From JB111 sp049856175 (GTDB lineage Bacteria > Actinomycetota > Actinomycetes > Actinomycetales > Actinomycetaceae), in the NCBI RefSeq assembly GCF_049856175.1, contig NZ_JBNDNA010000007.1, positions 141,284-205,283 of the forward strand: DNA of 64,000 bases, given 5' to 3'. The position numbers were made by a program, and so were the translations under genes. The notes under the pieces were generated by a model that was given only the letters and a program-made list of their open reading frames with translations, had not been told where the DNA came from and did not search any database. The stretch's first letter is position 1, and every line of letters starts with the position of its first letter. Positions 1 to 8,016 of the stretch are shown here, piece by piece.

Positions 1-334
1 CCTCCGGCACCGAGAGCGCGCCGCGGGCCACCCGCACGGCCGCGAGGGACGCCCCCGGCACGACCTCGGTGACGAGCGCCGCCCGCCCGTCGGTCAGGTC
101 GACGACGTCGAGCACCCGCGGCAGGTGAGGGTGCGGGGACGTGCGCAGGCCCGCCAGGCGCCGGCGCATCGCGTCGCCGGAGCGCCCCTCGGGCAGGTCG
201 ACGACCGAGACGATGACCGGCGAGCCGCGCTCGTCGGACGTCGCGCTGTACACCCGTCCCGATCCGCCGCCCAGCGACCGAGAGATCCGGTAGCCCGGCA
301 CCCGCACGCGTCCGTCGTCGTCTGCCCGCCCCAT
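1..334 (-). CDS. Ser/Thr protein kinase-like protein, N-terminal part (runs off window)
   Basis: The minus-strand frame opens at ATG 334 and runs off the left edge after about 111 residues. The start reads MGRADDDGRVRVPGYRISRS and continues into a glycine-rich loop, LGGGSGRVYSA (about residues 21-31), like the ATP-binding loop of Hanks-type kinases. A later stretch, SPHPHLPRVLDVV, resembles the region after helix C in such kinases. The invariant beta-3 Lys is not obvious: the segment PVIVSVVDL has Ser or Val where Lys is expected, so it may be a pseudokinase. It lies 22 bp downstream of the MMPL stop codon on the same strand and could be co-transcribed. The fold call rests only on the N-terminus. 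Confidence 0.6.
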   Translation of the reverse strand, partial: MGRADDDGRVRVPGYRISRSLGGGSGRVYSATSDERGSPVIVSVVDLPEGRSGDAMRRRLAGLRTSPHPHLPRVLDVVDLTDGRAALVTEVVPGASLAAVRVARGALSVPE

Positions 335-356
335 GGACCGAGCGAACCAGGTCCCC

Positions 357-2738
357 TCAGCCCGTCGCGGAGTTCTCCACAGGTGCGGCCACGGCGGTGG
401 TCGCGGGGTCGGGCGTGGCCTCACCGCGCTCCTCGTCGTCGTCGGGGAACCGTCCGTGGCGCGGCCACCAGACGGTCTTCCCGATGTCGTGGACGAGCGC
501 CGGCACGAGGAGGGTGCGGACGACGAGGGTGTCGATGAGTACGCCGAGCGCCACGATGATCGCGAGCTGGAGGAGGAACAGCAGCGGGACCACGCCGAGC
601 GCGGCGAACGTCGCGGCCAGCACCACGCCGGCCGACGTGATGACCCCGCCGGTGACGGACAGGGCCCGGCGCACACCCCTCCGGGTCCCGATGCGCAGCG
701 ACTCCTCACGGGCGCGGGTCATGAGGAAGATCGTGTAGTCGATCCCCAGCGCCACGAGGAAGACGAAGCCGAACAGCGGAACGGTCGGATCGGCCCCGGG
801 CAGGTCGAGGACGTGGTTGAACACCACCGCCACGATCCCCATCGCGGTGGCGAAGCTGAGCACGTTCGCGGCGAGCAGCAGCAGCGGTGCGAGGACCGAG
901 CGCAGCAGCACGACGAGCGTGAGCAGGATGACGAGCAGGACGGCGGGGATGATGACCCGCAGGTCGCGCTCGGCCGTGTCCCGGGTGTCGAGCGTCTCGG
1001 CCGCGGCGCCGCCGACGAGCGCGGCCGGGTCCACCTCGTGCACCGCTGTCCTCAGGTCGGCGGCCGCGCGGACGGCCTCCTCGGTGTCCGCCGACGCCTC
1101 GGTGGTCGCCTCGACGTGGACACGGCCGTCGACCACGAGCGGCGGTGCGTCCTCGGCGGGCGGTCCCCCCGCACCGTTTCCGTCCTCGCTCCGGCCGCCG
1201 TCGCCCGGCCCGCCCTGCTGCGACCCGTCCTCGGCAGGCGGGCCACCCGGCTCCTGGCCCCCCTGCGCAGCCTCCGTGACCACGGTGGCGGACGCGATGC
1301 CGTCGGTCGCCTCCGCGGCGGCCACGACGTCCTCGGCCAGGTCGGCATCGGCCACGACGTCCAGCGGCTGGACCGCGCCCGCGGGGAAGTGCTGCGTGAG
1401 CACCTCCTCGCCGTCCACGGCGTCGGACTGCGCGAGGAAGACCTCGGAGTCGGAGGTGCCATCGGCGTCGAGGGTGGTGACGAGCCCGGCCGCGGCGAGC
1501 AGGGCGACAGACGTGATCACCCAGGTGCGCCGGTCCCGCCGTCCCACGAGCCGCGCGATCCGGCCCCAGATCCCGGACGCGTCCTCGGGCGCCCGCCGCA
1601 CGTCCTCGGCCCCGCCGGCCTCCACCTCCTCGTCGGGCACGCGGGGGATGCGCGGCCAGAACACCGCCCGGGAGCGGCGGCCGCCGAGGAGCAGGAGCGC
1701 GGGCAGCAGGGTGAGCGCGGCGACGAATGCGGCGGCGATCCCGACCGCGGCGACCGGTCCGAGCGCGGCGTTGGACCCCAGGTCCGAGAGCAGGAGGCAC
1801 AGCAGGCCGAGGGCCACGGTTCCGGCGGAGGCCGAGATGGGCGCGAGCGAGGCCCGCCACGCGATCCGCATCGCGTCGAACGGGTCGCGGTGGCGGCCGA
1901 GCTCCTCACGGTGCCGGGCGACCAGCAGCAGGCAGTAGTCGGTCGCTGCACCGATGACGAGGATCGACATGATGCCCTGCGTCTGGCCGCTCAGCTGGAC
2001 GACGCCGGCGTCCGCGAGGAGGTAGACGACCAGGCCCGCCAGCGCCAGCGCGAGCACGGCGGTGAGCAGGACGGTCAGCGGCAGCAGCGGCGAGCGGTAG
2101 ACGAGCAGCAGGATGACGAGGACCACGACGAGCGCCGTCGCCAGGAGGACCAGGTCGACGGACCCGAACGCCGAGCTGAGGTCGGCCGCGAACCCGCCGG
2201 GACCGGTCACCCAGCCCTGCAGCCCGGCCGCCTGGAGCCCGTCGCCGACGGCGGCCCGTACCTCGGTGACCACGGATCCGACGAGGTTCTCGCCGTCGGG
2301 CAGCAGTTCGTCGGTGAGCGAGGTGTCGATCCCCAGCACCACCATGGCGGCCTCGCCGTCCTCCGAGGGCACGACGGCGGTCGGGGCCGTGAGCACCTCC
2401 TCGACCGCGCGGCCGTCGCTCAGTGTGGCGGAGCCCGCGGACCGGGCGAGCTCGTCGGCCGCCTCGAGGTCCTCGGGGCTCATCGGTCCGCCGTCGGCGG
2501 GTCGCAGCACGAGCAGCACGGGAAGGGTCGAGGTGTCGGTGAACCCGGCGACGGCGTCGGACGCCCGGACGGACTCGGCCGAGGTCGGCAGGAACATCGA
2601 CGCGTCGTTCTCCTGGACCTCGGAGAGTCGACCCAGGAACGGTCCGCCGATCCCACCGATGGCCACCCAGAGGAGAACGACCACGGCGGTCACGAGGCCG
2701 CGTCCCCGGTACGCCGTGCGACTGCCGTGCCCTGCCAT
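357..2738 (-). CDS. MMPL-family (RND-like) transporter
   Basis: This 793-residue integral membrane protein of the MMPL/putative drug exporter family probably moves lipids or drugs across the membrane using proton-motive force. The N-terminal helix (VTAVVVLLWVAIGG) is followed by a large extracytoplasmic domain and a helix bundle. A second extracytoplasmic domain, with a Gly/Gln/Pro-rich insert near residue 500, and a second bundle repeat this layout, as usual for the family. The motif GAATDYCLLLVAR in the first bundle and GIDYTIFLMTRAREE in the second are the family's GxxxDY signatures. I chose ATG 2738 over upstream starts because the upstream frame would include the 18-bp palindrome. The divergent MarR gene suggests substrate-responsive repression. 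Confidence 0.9.
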   Translation of the reverse strand: MAGHGSRTAYRGRGLVTAVVVLLWVAIGGIGGPFLGRLSEVQENDASMFLPTSAESVRASDAVAGFTDTSTLPVLLVLRPADGGPMSPEDLEAADELARSAGSATLSDGRAVEEVLTAPTAVVPSEDGEAAMVVLGIDTSLTDELLPDGENLVGSVVTEVRAAVGDGLQAAGLQGWVTGPGGFAADLSSAFGSVDLVLLATALVVVLVILLLVYRSPLLPLTVLLTAVLALALAGLVVYLLADAGVVQLSGQTQGIMSILVIGAATDYCLLLVARHREELGRHRDPFDAMRIAWRASLAPISASAGTVALGLLCLLLSDLGSNAALGPVAAVGIAAAFVAALTLLPALLLLGGRRSRAVFWPRIPRVPDEEVEAGGAEDVRRAPEDASGIWGRIARLVGRRDRRTWVITSVALLAAAGLVTTLDADGTSDSEVFLAQSDAVDGEEVLTQHFPAGAVQPLDVVADADLAEDVVAAAEATDGIASATVVTEAAQGGQEPGGPPAEDGSQQGGPGDGGRSEDGNGAGGPPAEDAPPLVVDGRVHVEATTEASADTEEAVRAAADLRTAVHEVDPAALVGGAAAETLDTRDTAERDLRVIIPAVLLVILLTLVVLLRSVLAPLLLLAANVLSFATAMGIVAVVFNHVLDLPGADPTVPLFGFVFLVALGIDYTIFLMTRAREESLRIGTRRGVRRALSVTGGVITSAGVVLAATFAALGVVPLLFLLQLAIIVALGVLIDTLVVRTLLVPALVHDIGKTVWWPRHGRFPDDDEERGEATPDPATTAVAAPVENSATG

Positions 2739-2761
2739 GCGATACCCCGTCCTCGAGAAAG

Positions 2762-2779
2762 TACTCAGCATGCTGAGTA
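2762..2779. promoter_or_regulatory. Perfect 18-bp palindrome, probable MarR operator
   Basis: TACTCAGCATGCTGAGTA is a perfect inverted repeat with no spacer, 23 bp upstream of the MMPL start and 45 bp upstream of the MarR start. Its size and position between a divergent MarR gene and an exporter match MarR-family operators. Binding by the adjacent regulator is an inference. Confidence 0.75.
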
Positions 2780-2824
2780 ACTGGGTCAGTATGGGGGCTC
2801 GTCCTGCGAGCCGCAAGAAGGATC

Positions 2825-3340
2825 GTGGTGCTCTGCCACCATGAGGGGGTGTCCGAGGCCGAGGAGAACCACAGGGCCCTGAGCGGCGCGTCCGGGCAGG
2901 GCCCCGGAGTCGCCGAGGATCCCTCCAGGTGGCCGACGGGTCGGCTCCTCTCCTCGGTCGCCCGCCAGGCGGAGCGCGAGCTCGACGAACGGCTCGCCGT
3001 GTTCGACCTCAGCCACGCGACGATGCCGGTTCTCGCCGTCCTCGCACCGGGTCCGCGCAGCCAGCGGCAGACGGCGCAGCTCGTCGGGGTCACCGAGCAG
3101 ACGCTCGCCCGGCACCTCGTCACGCTCGAGCGTCAGGGCCTGCTCGTCCGACGCGCGGACCCGCACGACGGCCGGCGCCGCGTCGTCGCGCTGACGCCGG
3201 AGGGCCTGGGCGCCATCGCGTCCGTCGTCGAGTCCCTGAGCGAGCCGACGCCGATCGAGGCCACTCTCGACGCCGAGGAGGAGGCCGCGCTGCGTCGACT
3301 GCTGCTGACGATGATCCGTCGCACGCGCGGCGGGACCTAG
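2825..3340 (+). CDS. MarR-family transcriptional regulator
   Basis: This winged-helix regulator of up to 171 residues probably represses the divergent MMPL exporter and itself. The core ARQAERELDERLAVFDLSHAT is followed by the HTH segment (RQTAQLVGVTEQTLARHLVTLERQGL) and the wing, RADPHDGRRRVVALTPEG, the classic DxRxxR signature of MarR proteins. A C-terminal dimerisation helix ends in LLLTMIRRTRGGT. GTG codons at 2825 and 2828 sit just after AAGAAGGA (2815-2822), and 2828 has the better spacing. A third GTG at 2849 is possible. Confidence 0.88.
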   Translation: MVLCHHEGVSEAEENHRALSGASGQGPGVAEDPSRWPTGRLLSSVARQAERELDERLAVFDLSHATMPVLAVLAPGPRSQRQTAQLVGVTEQTLARHLVTLERQGLLVRRADPHDGRRRVVALTPEGLGAIASVVESLSEPTPIEATLDAEEEAALRRLLLTMIRRTRGGT

Positions 3341-3358
3341 GCGGGCCACACCGGCCGG

Positions 3359-3364
3359 TACCCT
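3359..3364 (+). promoter_or_regulatory. -10 hexamer TACCCT for the DUF4191 gene
   Basis: TACCCT ends 9 nt before the ATG at 3374 with no Shine-Dalgarno in between, which suggests a leaderless transcript. Confidence 0.5.
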
Positions 3365-3373
3365 GACCCCATC

Positions 3374-4102
3374 ATGGCCCGCACCAAGAAGACCGCCGAC
3401 GACGGCGCACCCACGACCCCGAAGCCCAAGAAGAAGCGCTGGTACCACAGCTTCGCCGAGGCGTACCGGATCACCGCCGAGCACCGTCCGGCGACGCCGG
3501 TCATCCTCCTCGGTGTGTTCGTCGCCGTGCTCGGCGTCATGGTCGGCATCGGCTTCGTCATCGGCCACCCGATCTACCTCGGGATCCTCGGGGTGCTCAT
3601 CGGCATCATCGCCGTGCTCATCGTGCTCGGCAGGCTCACCCGAGTCGCCGCCTACGCGCGGGTCGAGGGCCAGCTGGGGGCCGCGTCCGCCGCACTCGGC
3701 CAGCTGGGACGCGGCTGGTACGTCGAGGAGGAGCCCGTCGCCTTCACGCCGAAGCACCAGGACCTCGTGTTCCGGTCGATCGGCAAGCCGGGCATCGTGC
3801 TCGTCTCCGAGGGACCACCGCACCGCGTGACGCGCCTGCTGGAGGAGGAGCGCAAGAAGGTCACCCGCGTGGCTCCCGGCGTCCAGGTCCACCTCGTCCA
3901 GGCCGGCCGTGCCGAGGGGCAGGTGCCCCTGCCCGACCTCGTCCCCACGATCAAGAAGCTGGGTGGCGCCAAGCTCACGTCGGCCGAGATCGCCGCCGTC
4001 ACCAAGCGCCTCAACGCCCTGGGCGGCATCCGGCAGTCCGTACCGAAGGGCATCGACCCCAACAAGGCGCGCCCCGACCGCAAGGGCATGCGCGGCCGCT
4101 GA
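3374..4102 (+). CDS. DUF4191 family membrane protein
   Basis: This 242-residue protein has a basic, Pro/Lys-rich N-terminus (PKPKKKRWYHSFAEAYRIT) and two adjacent hydrophobic segments (about residues 41-62 and 66-86). A soluble C-terminal half contains the sequence PGIVLVSEGPPHRVTRLL, and the tail is rich in Lys and Arg. This is the layout of actinobacterial DUF4191 proteins (Rv2219-like), which sit next to glnA1 in many genomes, as here. Function is unknown. The start is supported by the closely spaced -10 hexamer, and a strong hairpin follows the stop. Confidence 0.88.
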   Translation: MARTKKTADDGAPTTPKPKKKRWYHSFAEAYRITAEHRPATPVILLGVFVAVLGVMVGIGFVIGHPIYLGILGVLIGIIAVLIVLGRLTRVAAYARVEGQLGAASAALGQLGRGWYVEEEPVAFTPKHQDLVFRSIGKPGIVLVSEGPPHRVTRLLEEERKKVTRVAPGVQVHLVQAGRAEGQVPLPDLVPTIKKLGGAKLTSAEIAAVTKRLNALGGIRQSVPKGIDPNKARPDRKGMRGR

Positions 4103-4140
4103 CCACGCCACCGCCAGCCACCGCGCTCCGCACCTCGCTC

Positions 4141-4169
4141 CGAGGGCCCCGTCGTCGACGGGGCCCTCG
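4141..4169 (+). terminator. Strong GC hairpin after the DUF4191 gene
   Basis: A perfect 13-bp stem (4141-4153 with 4157-4169) closes a 3-nt GTC loop, 38 bp after the stop codon. There is no U-tract, as is common for actinobacterial terminators. Confidence 0.75.
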
Positions 4170-4230
4170 TGCATGACGCCAGGGCCACGGCCCCGCCCAC
4201 GGAACGACGACTATTCTGTTGGACGCATTT

Positions 4231-4261
4231 ACGTTCTTCCGTATGATCGACGTATGAACGT
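4231..4261 (+). promoter_or_regulatory. Promoter region of the winged-helix regulator: -10 TATGAT inside an inverted repeat
   Basis: TATGAT (4242-4247) ends 6 nt before the ATG at 4254, so the transcript is probably leaderless. ACGTTC (4231-4236) and GAACGT (4256-4261) flank it as inverted half-sites, and CGTATGA occurs twice (4240 and 4251). The layout would suit autorepression by the downstream regulator, which is an inference. Confidence 0.45.
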
Positions 4262-4808
4262 CATCGACGAGCTCCGCGCCACGGTGGAGGCGCTCGAGGC
4301 CCGGGTGGTCGCCCTCGAGGCATCCGCTTCGACCGAGCCACCTGCCACCCCTGACGCCTCCGCCTCCACGAACCCCCAGGGACCGGACCCCGAGACCTTC
4401 TGGGCCCTCACCGGCCTGCGCGAGCGGCGCGCCGCGCATCCCGTGACCGAGTCCGGCGCCGTCATGCTCGTCGGGTCGCTCACGCTGCCGGACGGAGCCC
4501 CTGTCGAGTGGCAGCAGGCCGGGGCCACCGACGCCCTGCTGGAGTCGGACTGGTCCGAGGTTGCCGAGACGCTCGGTGCGCTCGGCCACCCGGTCCGCCT
4601 CGAGCTGCTCCGACTCATCCTCGGCGGCACCGCCACCACGGCCGAGCTCGCCGAGGCCGACGGGCTCGGCACCACCGGACAGCTCCACCACCACCTGCGC
4701 CAGCTCGTCTCGGCCGGGTGGGTGCGTCAGGCGGGCCGGGGCCGCTACACGGTCCCGGCCGCACGCGTGGTGCCGCTGCTCGCCACCGTGGTGGGGGCCG
4801 AGCGATGA
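4254..4808 (+). CDS. ArsR-like winged-helix transcriptional regulator
   Basis: This 184-residue protein has a short N-terminal coiled coil (VIDELRATVEALEARVVALEA) and a Pro/Ala linker. A C-terminal winged helix begins at LGALGHPVRLELLRLIL, typical of ArsR/HTH_20 proteins, and has the recognition-helix region GTTGQLHHHLRQLVSAGW. No cysteine metal site is visible, so it is not a classical metal sensor. Its TGA overlaps the ATG of the M23 peptidase gene (ATGA), so the pair is translationally coupled and the regulator may control envelope maintenance. I rejected the 115 extra codons in the same frame upstream because the -10 hexamer lies just before 4254. Confidence 0.82.
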   Translation: MNVIDELRATVEALEARVVALEASASTEPPATPDASASTNPQGPDPETFWALTGLRERRAAHPVTESGAVMLVGSLTLPDGAPVEWQQAGATDALLESDWSEVAETLGALGHPVRLELLRLILGGTATTAELAEADGLGTTGQLHHHLRQLVSAGWVRQAGRGRYTVPAARVVPLLATVVGAER

Positions 4809-5674
4809 CCGCACTCCTGCGCGCCCTGTACCGCGTGCGCGTCCCGTTGTTCTACGCCGCCGTCCTCACGACCACCGGCACCGTCCTGCTGCGACGCCTG
4901 CTCCCCGAGGGGCCGGCCGATCCCGCGCTCGCCTGGATCATCCGTGCCGGCCTGGCGGTGATGGCGGTCTGGCTCCTCGTCGTCGTGCTCGGCGGACGCG
5001 TCCGCACCGAGCGCGGCCTGCGCGTCGTGCACTCCCCCGTGACCGGGCGCTGGCTGGCGATCAACAGCCCGGCGTCGAAGGTGCCGAGCCACGGGGTGCG
5101 CGGCTACGGGCAGGCGTACGCGATCGATCTCGTGGCCGAGCCGGAGGGGGCGCTCCGCCCGCAGTTCGGCGACGGACCCGGGATGCGCCCCAACGCCGAC
5201 TACCCCGCCTTCGACGAGCCGGTCCGGGCGATGGTCGACGGCGTCGTCGTGGCCGCCACGGACCGGCGCCGAGACCACCTCTCGCGCTCGAGGGCGTGGG
5301 CGCTGTACTACATGCTGCTCGAGGGGATGGTCCGCGAGCTCGGCGGGCCGGGCAACGTCGTCGGCAACCACGTGACGATCAGGGCCGACGACGGGACGTA
5401 CGCCCTCGTCGCCCACCTGAGGCAAGGCTCGGCCACCGTGCGGCGGGGCGACACCGTCCGCGCGGGCGACGTCGTCGGCCGGTGCGGGAACTCCGGCAAC
5501 AGCTCCGAGCCGCACGTCCACGCCCAGCTCATGGACCGCCGCTCGCTGTGGACCGCCGCCGGAGTGCCCATGGCCTTCGCGCGCATCTCGATCGGCGACG
5601 CCGACTCCCCCGTCGACGCACTGCCGGGCAACGAGGAGCACATGACGGCGACCGAGCCGGTGACCTCCGCCTAG
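4805..5674 (+). CDS. M23-family (LytM-type) peptidase with two membrane helices
   Basis: This 289-residue protein has two N-terminal membrane helices (about residues 13-34 and 41-63) followed by a peptidase M23 domain. Candidate zinc ligands are the His in PSHGVRG with the Asp of QAYAIDLV, and the HxH of SEPHVHAQL near residue 245. YALVAHLRQGS supplies the other conserved His. The family cuts peptidoglycan cross-bridges or binds other envelope substrates. The segment between, RVRAGDVVGRCGNSGNSS-like, is the usual beta-hairpin region. It shares a 4-bp ATGA overlap with the upstream regulator. Confidence 0.85.
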   Translation: MTALLRALYRVRVPLFYAAVLTTTGTVLLRRLLPEGPADPALAWIIRAGLAVMAVWLLVVVLGGRVRTERGLRVVHSPVTGRWLAINSPASKVPSHGVRGYGQAYAIDLVAEPEGALRPQFGDGPGMRPNADYPAFDEPVRAMVDGVVVAATDRRRDHLSRSRAWALYYMLLEGMVRELGGPGNVVGNHVTIRADDGTYALVAHLRQGSATVRRGDTVRAGDVVGRCGNSGNSSEPHVHAQLMDRRSLWTAAGVPMAFARISIGDADSPVDALPGNEEHMTATEPVTSA

Positions 5675-5693
5675 CAGCGGCAGGACGCGCGTC

Positions 5694-6161
5694 CTAGGCA
5701 CGCACGAGCCTCGTGCGCGCCAGGTCGTCGTGCAGCGGCACGCCCTCGACCGTGCGCCAGAGCGCCGGCAGGACCAGGCACAGCAGGATCGTGCGCACGA
5801 CGACTGCCACGAACGGGGCGCGGCCGCGGCTCACGTGGACGAGGCGCAGGCCGGTCAGGCGGTGGCCGATCGACGCGCCGGCCAGGCCTCCCACCAGGGC
5901 GCGCTCCGCGGCGAAGATCCCGAGGATCGCCATCGCGTCCCCGCCGGCGAACCCGTAGGCGATGGCCATCGCGATCGCCCAGTCGATGAGGAGCGCGCCG
6001 AGGCGCCGCCCGAACGGGGCGAGCTCCGAGGCCCGGACGGGACCGCCCGCCGAGCCCGGTCGCGCGGCACCAGGTCGCGTGGCACCGGGCCGTCCCCCCG
6101 ATCGGGGTCCGCCCGCCCGCGCGGCCGCGGAGCTCGCGGGGGCGGGATCGACGTCGGGCAC
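5694..6161 (-). CDS. RDD family membrane protein
   Basis: This 155-residue protein has a Pro/Gly/Ala-rich cytoplasmic N-terminus (about 42 residues), then FGRRLGALLIDWAIA, which holds the Arg-Asp pattern of the RDD family. A second hydrophobic region and the SIGHRLTGLRLVHVSRGRAP loop follow, then a last membrane helix, VVVRTILLCLVLPALW. RDD proteins are small polytopic membrane proteins of poorly defined function. The gene upstream of glnA1 in mycobacteria (Rv2219A) belongs to the same family, so position supports the call. The GlnR box of glnA1 lies 45 bp upstream of its start, so the two genes may share control. Confidence 0.85.
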   Translation of the reverse strand: MPDVDPAPASSAAARAGGPRSGGRPGATRPGAARPGSAGGPVRASELAPFGRRLGALLIDWAIAMAIAYGFAGGDAMAILGIFAAERALVGGLAGASIGHRLTGLRLVHVSRGRAPFVAVVVRTILLCLVLPALWRTVEGVPLHDDLARTRLVRA

Positions 6162-6205
6162 CGGTCCAGTCTAGGTGGCGTCGCATCCGGCGTAGCACTC
6201 GCCCC

Positions 6206-6243
6206 GTAACATGACCGACACGCCCGGGAGACGGCAGGGAAAC
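6206..6243 (+). promoter_or_regulatory. Double GlnR box upstream of glnA1
   Basis: Four pentamers spaced by exactly 6 nt read GTAAC (6206-6210), GACAC (6217-6221), GAGAC (6228-6232) and GAAAC (6239-6243). This matches the actinobacterial GlnR consensus gTnAc-n6-GaAAc-n6-GtnAC-n6-GAAAc, with the third pentamer the weakest. It ends 65 bp before the glnA1 ATG. Nitrogen-dependent activation by GlnR is known for glnA in Streptomyces and mycobacteria; for this organism it is inferred. Confidence 0.8.
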
Positions 6244-6308
6244 TCCGCGGGTCTAGCGTCACACCCGTCCAGCCGGCACCGCCGGTGCACGCGAACGAGG
6301 AGCCACGG

Positions 6309-7733
6309 ATGTTCTCAACCCCCGAAGAGGCGATCGCCTACACCCGCAACGAGGACGTCAAGTTCGTCGACGTCAGGTTCTGCGACCTGCCAGGGGTGAT
6401 GCAGCACTTCAACATCCCGGTCGAGACGTTCGACGAGGACGCCTTCACCGACGGCCTCATGTTCGACGGCTCCTCTATCCGCGGGTTCACCGCCATCCAC
6501 GAGTCCGACATGAAGCTCGTGCCGGACATCGGGTCGGCCTTCATCGACCCGTTCCGCGCGCAGAAGACGCTCGTGCTCAACTTCGCGATCGTCGACCCCT
6601 TCACCTCACAGGCCTACGACCGCGACCCGCGCACCGTCGCCTCGAAGGCCGAGGCCTATCTCCGCTCGACCGGCATCGCCGACACCGCCTTCTTCGGCGC
6701 CGAGGCGGAGTTCTACCTCTTCGACGACGTGCGGTTCCAGACCTCGGCCCAGTCGAGCTTCTACCACATCGACTCCGAGGAGGCCGCGTGGAACACCGGC
6801 CGCCGGGAGGAGGGCGGCAACCTGGGGTACAAGACCCGGTTCAAGGGCGGCTACTTCCCCGTCCCGCCGAACGACCACTTCGCCGACCTGCGCGACGAGA
6901 TGGTGCGGGTGATGACCGACGTCGGCCTCAAGGTCGAGCGCGCCCACCACGAGGTCGGCACCGCCGGCCAGCAGGAGATCAACTACCGCTTCGACTCCCT
7001 GCGCGCCGCCGCCGACGACGTCATGAAGTTCAAGTACATCGTCAAGAACGTCGCGTGGGAGCACGGCCGGTCGGCGACCTTCATGCCCAAGCCGCTGTTC
7101 GGCGACAATGGCTCGGGCATGCACTGCCACCAGTCCCTGTGGAAGGACGGCGAGCCGCTGTTCTACGACGAGCAGGGCTACGGCGGGCTCTCGGACATCG
7201 CCCGGTGGTACATCGGTGGTCTCCTCCACCATGCGCCCTCGCTGCTGGCCTTCACCAACCCCTCGCTCAACTCGTACCACCGCCTCGTGCCCGGCTACGA
7301 GGCGCCGGTCAACCTCGTCTACTCGGCGCGCAACCGCTCGGCCTGCATCCGCATCCCCGTCACGGGATCCTCGCCGAAGGCCAAGCGCGTGGAGTTCCGC
7401 GTGCCGGACCCGAGCTCGAACCCCTACCTCGCCTTCTCGGCGATGCTCATGGCCGGCATCGACGGCGTGAAGAACCGCATCGAGCCGCCGGAGCCCATCG
7501 ACAAGGACCTCTACGAGCTCCCGCCCGAGGAGCACGCGCAGATCGCCCAGGTCCCCGAGTCGCTCGGTGCGGCGCTGCGCGCGCTCGAGGAGGACAACGA
7601 CTACCTCACTGAGGGCGACGTCTTCTCCCCCGAGCTCATCGAGACGTGGGTCGACTACAAGCGCACGCACGAGATCGACCCGATCCGCCTGCGCCCGCAC
7701 CCGCACGAGTTCGAGCTGTACTACGACATCTGA
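6309..7733 (+). CDS. glnA: Glutamine synthetase, type I-beta (GlnA1)
   Basis: This 474-residue enzyme condenses glutamate, ATP and ammonia to glutamine as a dodecamer in the cytoplasm. Visible motifs are the latch DGSSIRGF (about 52-59), the metal and glutamate site AEAEFYLFD, the ATP-site NGSGMHCHQSLW, and NRSACIRIP. The adenylylation loop DLYELPPEE has its Tyr at about position 402, so it is a substrate of the GlnE encoded downstream. ATG 6309 matches the family N-terminus MFSTPEEAI and lies after AGGAGCC. An upstream in-frame ATG (6285) would add eight unconserved residues. Expression is probably driven through the GlnR box at 6206-6243, and a strong hairpin ends the transcript. Confidence 0.97.
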   Translation: MFSTPEEAIAYTRNEDVKFVDVRFCDLPGVMQHFNIPVETFDEDAFTDGLMFDGSSIRGFTAIHESDMKLVPDIGSAFIDPFRAQKTLVLNFAIVDPFTSQAYDRDPRTVASKAEAYLRSTGIADTAFFGAEAEFYLFDDVRFQTSAQSSFYHIDSEEAAWNTGRREEGGNLGYKTRFKGGYFPVPPNDHFADLRDEMVRVMTDVGLKVERAHHEVGTAGQQEINYRFDSLRAAADDVMKFKYIVKNVAWEHGRSATFMPKPLFGDNGSGMHCHQSLWKDGEPLFYDEQGYGGLSDIARWYIGGLLHHAPSLLAFTNPSLNSYHRLVPGYEAPVNLVYSARNRSACIRIPVTGSSPKAKRVEFRVPDPSSNPYLAFSAMLMAGIDGVKNRIEPPEPIDKDLYELPPEEHAQIAQVPESLGAALRALEEDNDYLTEGDVFSPELIETWVDYKRTHEIDPIRLRPHPHEFELYYDI

Positions 7734-7750
7734 GCCGATTCGCTCTCAAA

Positions 7751-7795
7751 CGAAAGGCCCCTGACCTGCATGTCTGCAGGATCAGGGGCCTTTCG
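7751..7795 (+). terminator. Long hairpin terminator after glnA1
   Basis: CGAAAGGCCCCTGA (7751-7764) pairs perfectly with 7782-7795. An inner stem, CCTGCA/TGCAGG (7765-7770 with 7775-7780), extends it past a single bulged A. It starts 17 bp after the stop codon and is one of the strongest hairpins in the window. Confidence 0.85.
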
Positions 7796-8016
7796 GCTGC
7801 CCGCGTCCCCCGCGAGAAGACACTGTTGGGAGGTCAGCTTCCTAGGGAGGCTCTTTTGGTCGTGGCAGGACGACCCACACATCAGTCCGTTCGAATGACG
7901 ACCTCCCGGTTGGCGCCCACCCACTGATTCCCCACCTAACCTGGAGAGCGACGATCGGCTCGCGAACGATGGCGATCCTCTCGTGGCACTCGCTGGCTAC
8001 CCCGTGGAGGCGGATG

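Noticed and set aside
333..2780. 815-codon plus-strand frame opposite the MMPL gene
   Set aside because: It has Asp/Arg/Gly/His-rich composition with no domain and is the mirror of a clear transporter; it is a GC-bias shadow.
5682..5695. 14-bp palindrome AGGACGCGCGTCCT
   Set aside because: It lies between convergent stop codons, is short and is made of CG repeats; no regulatory context.
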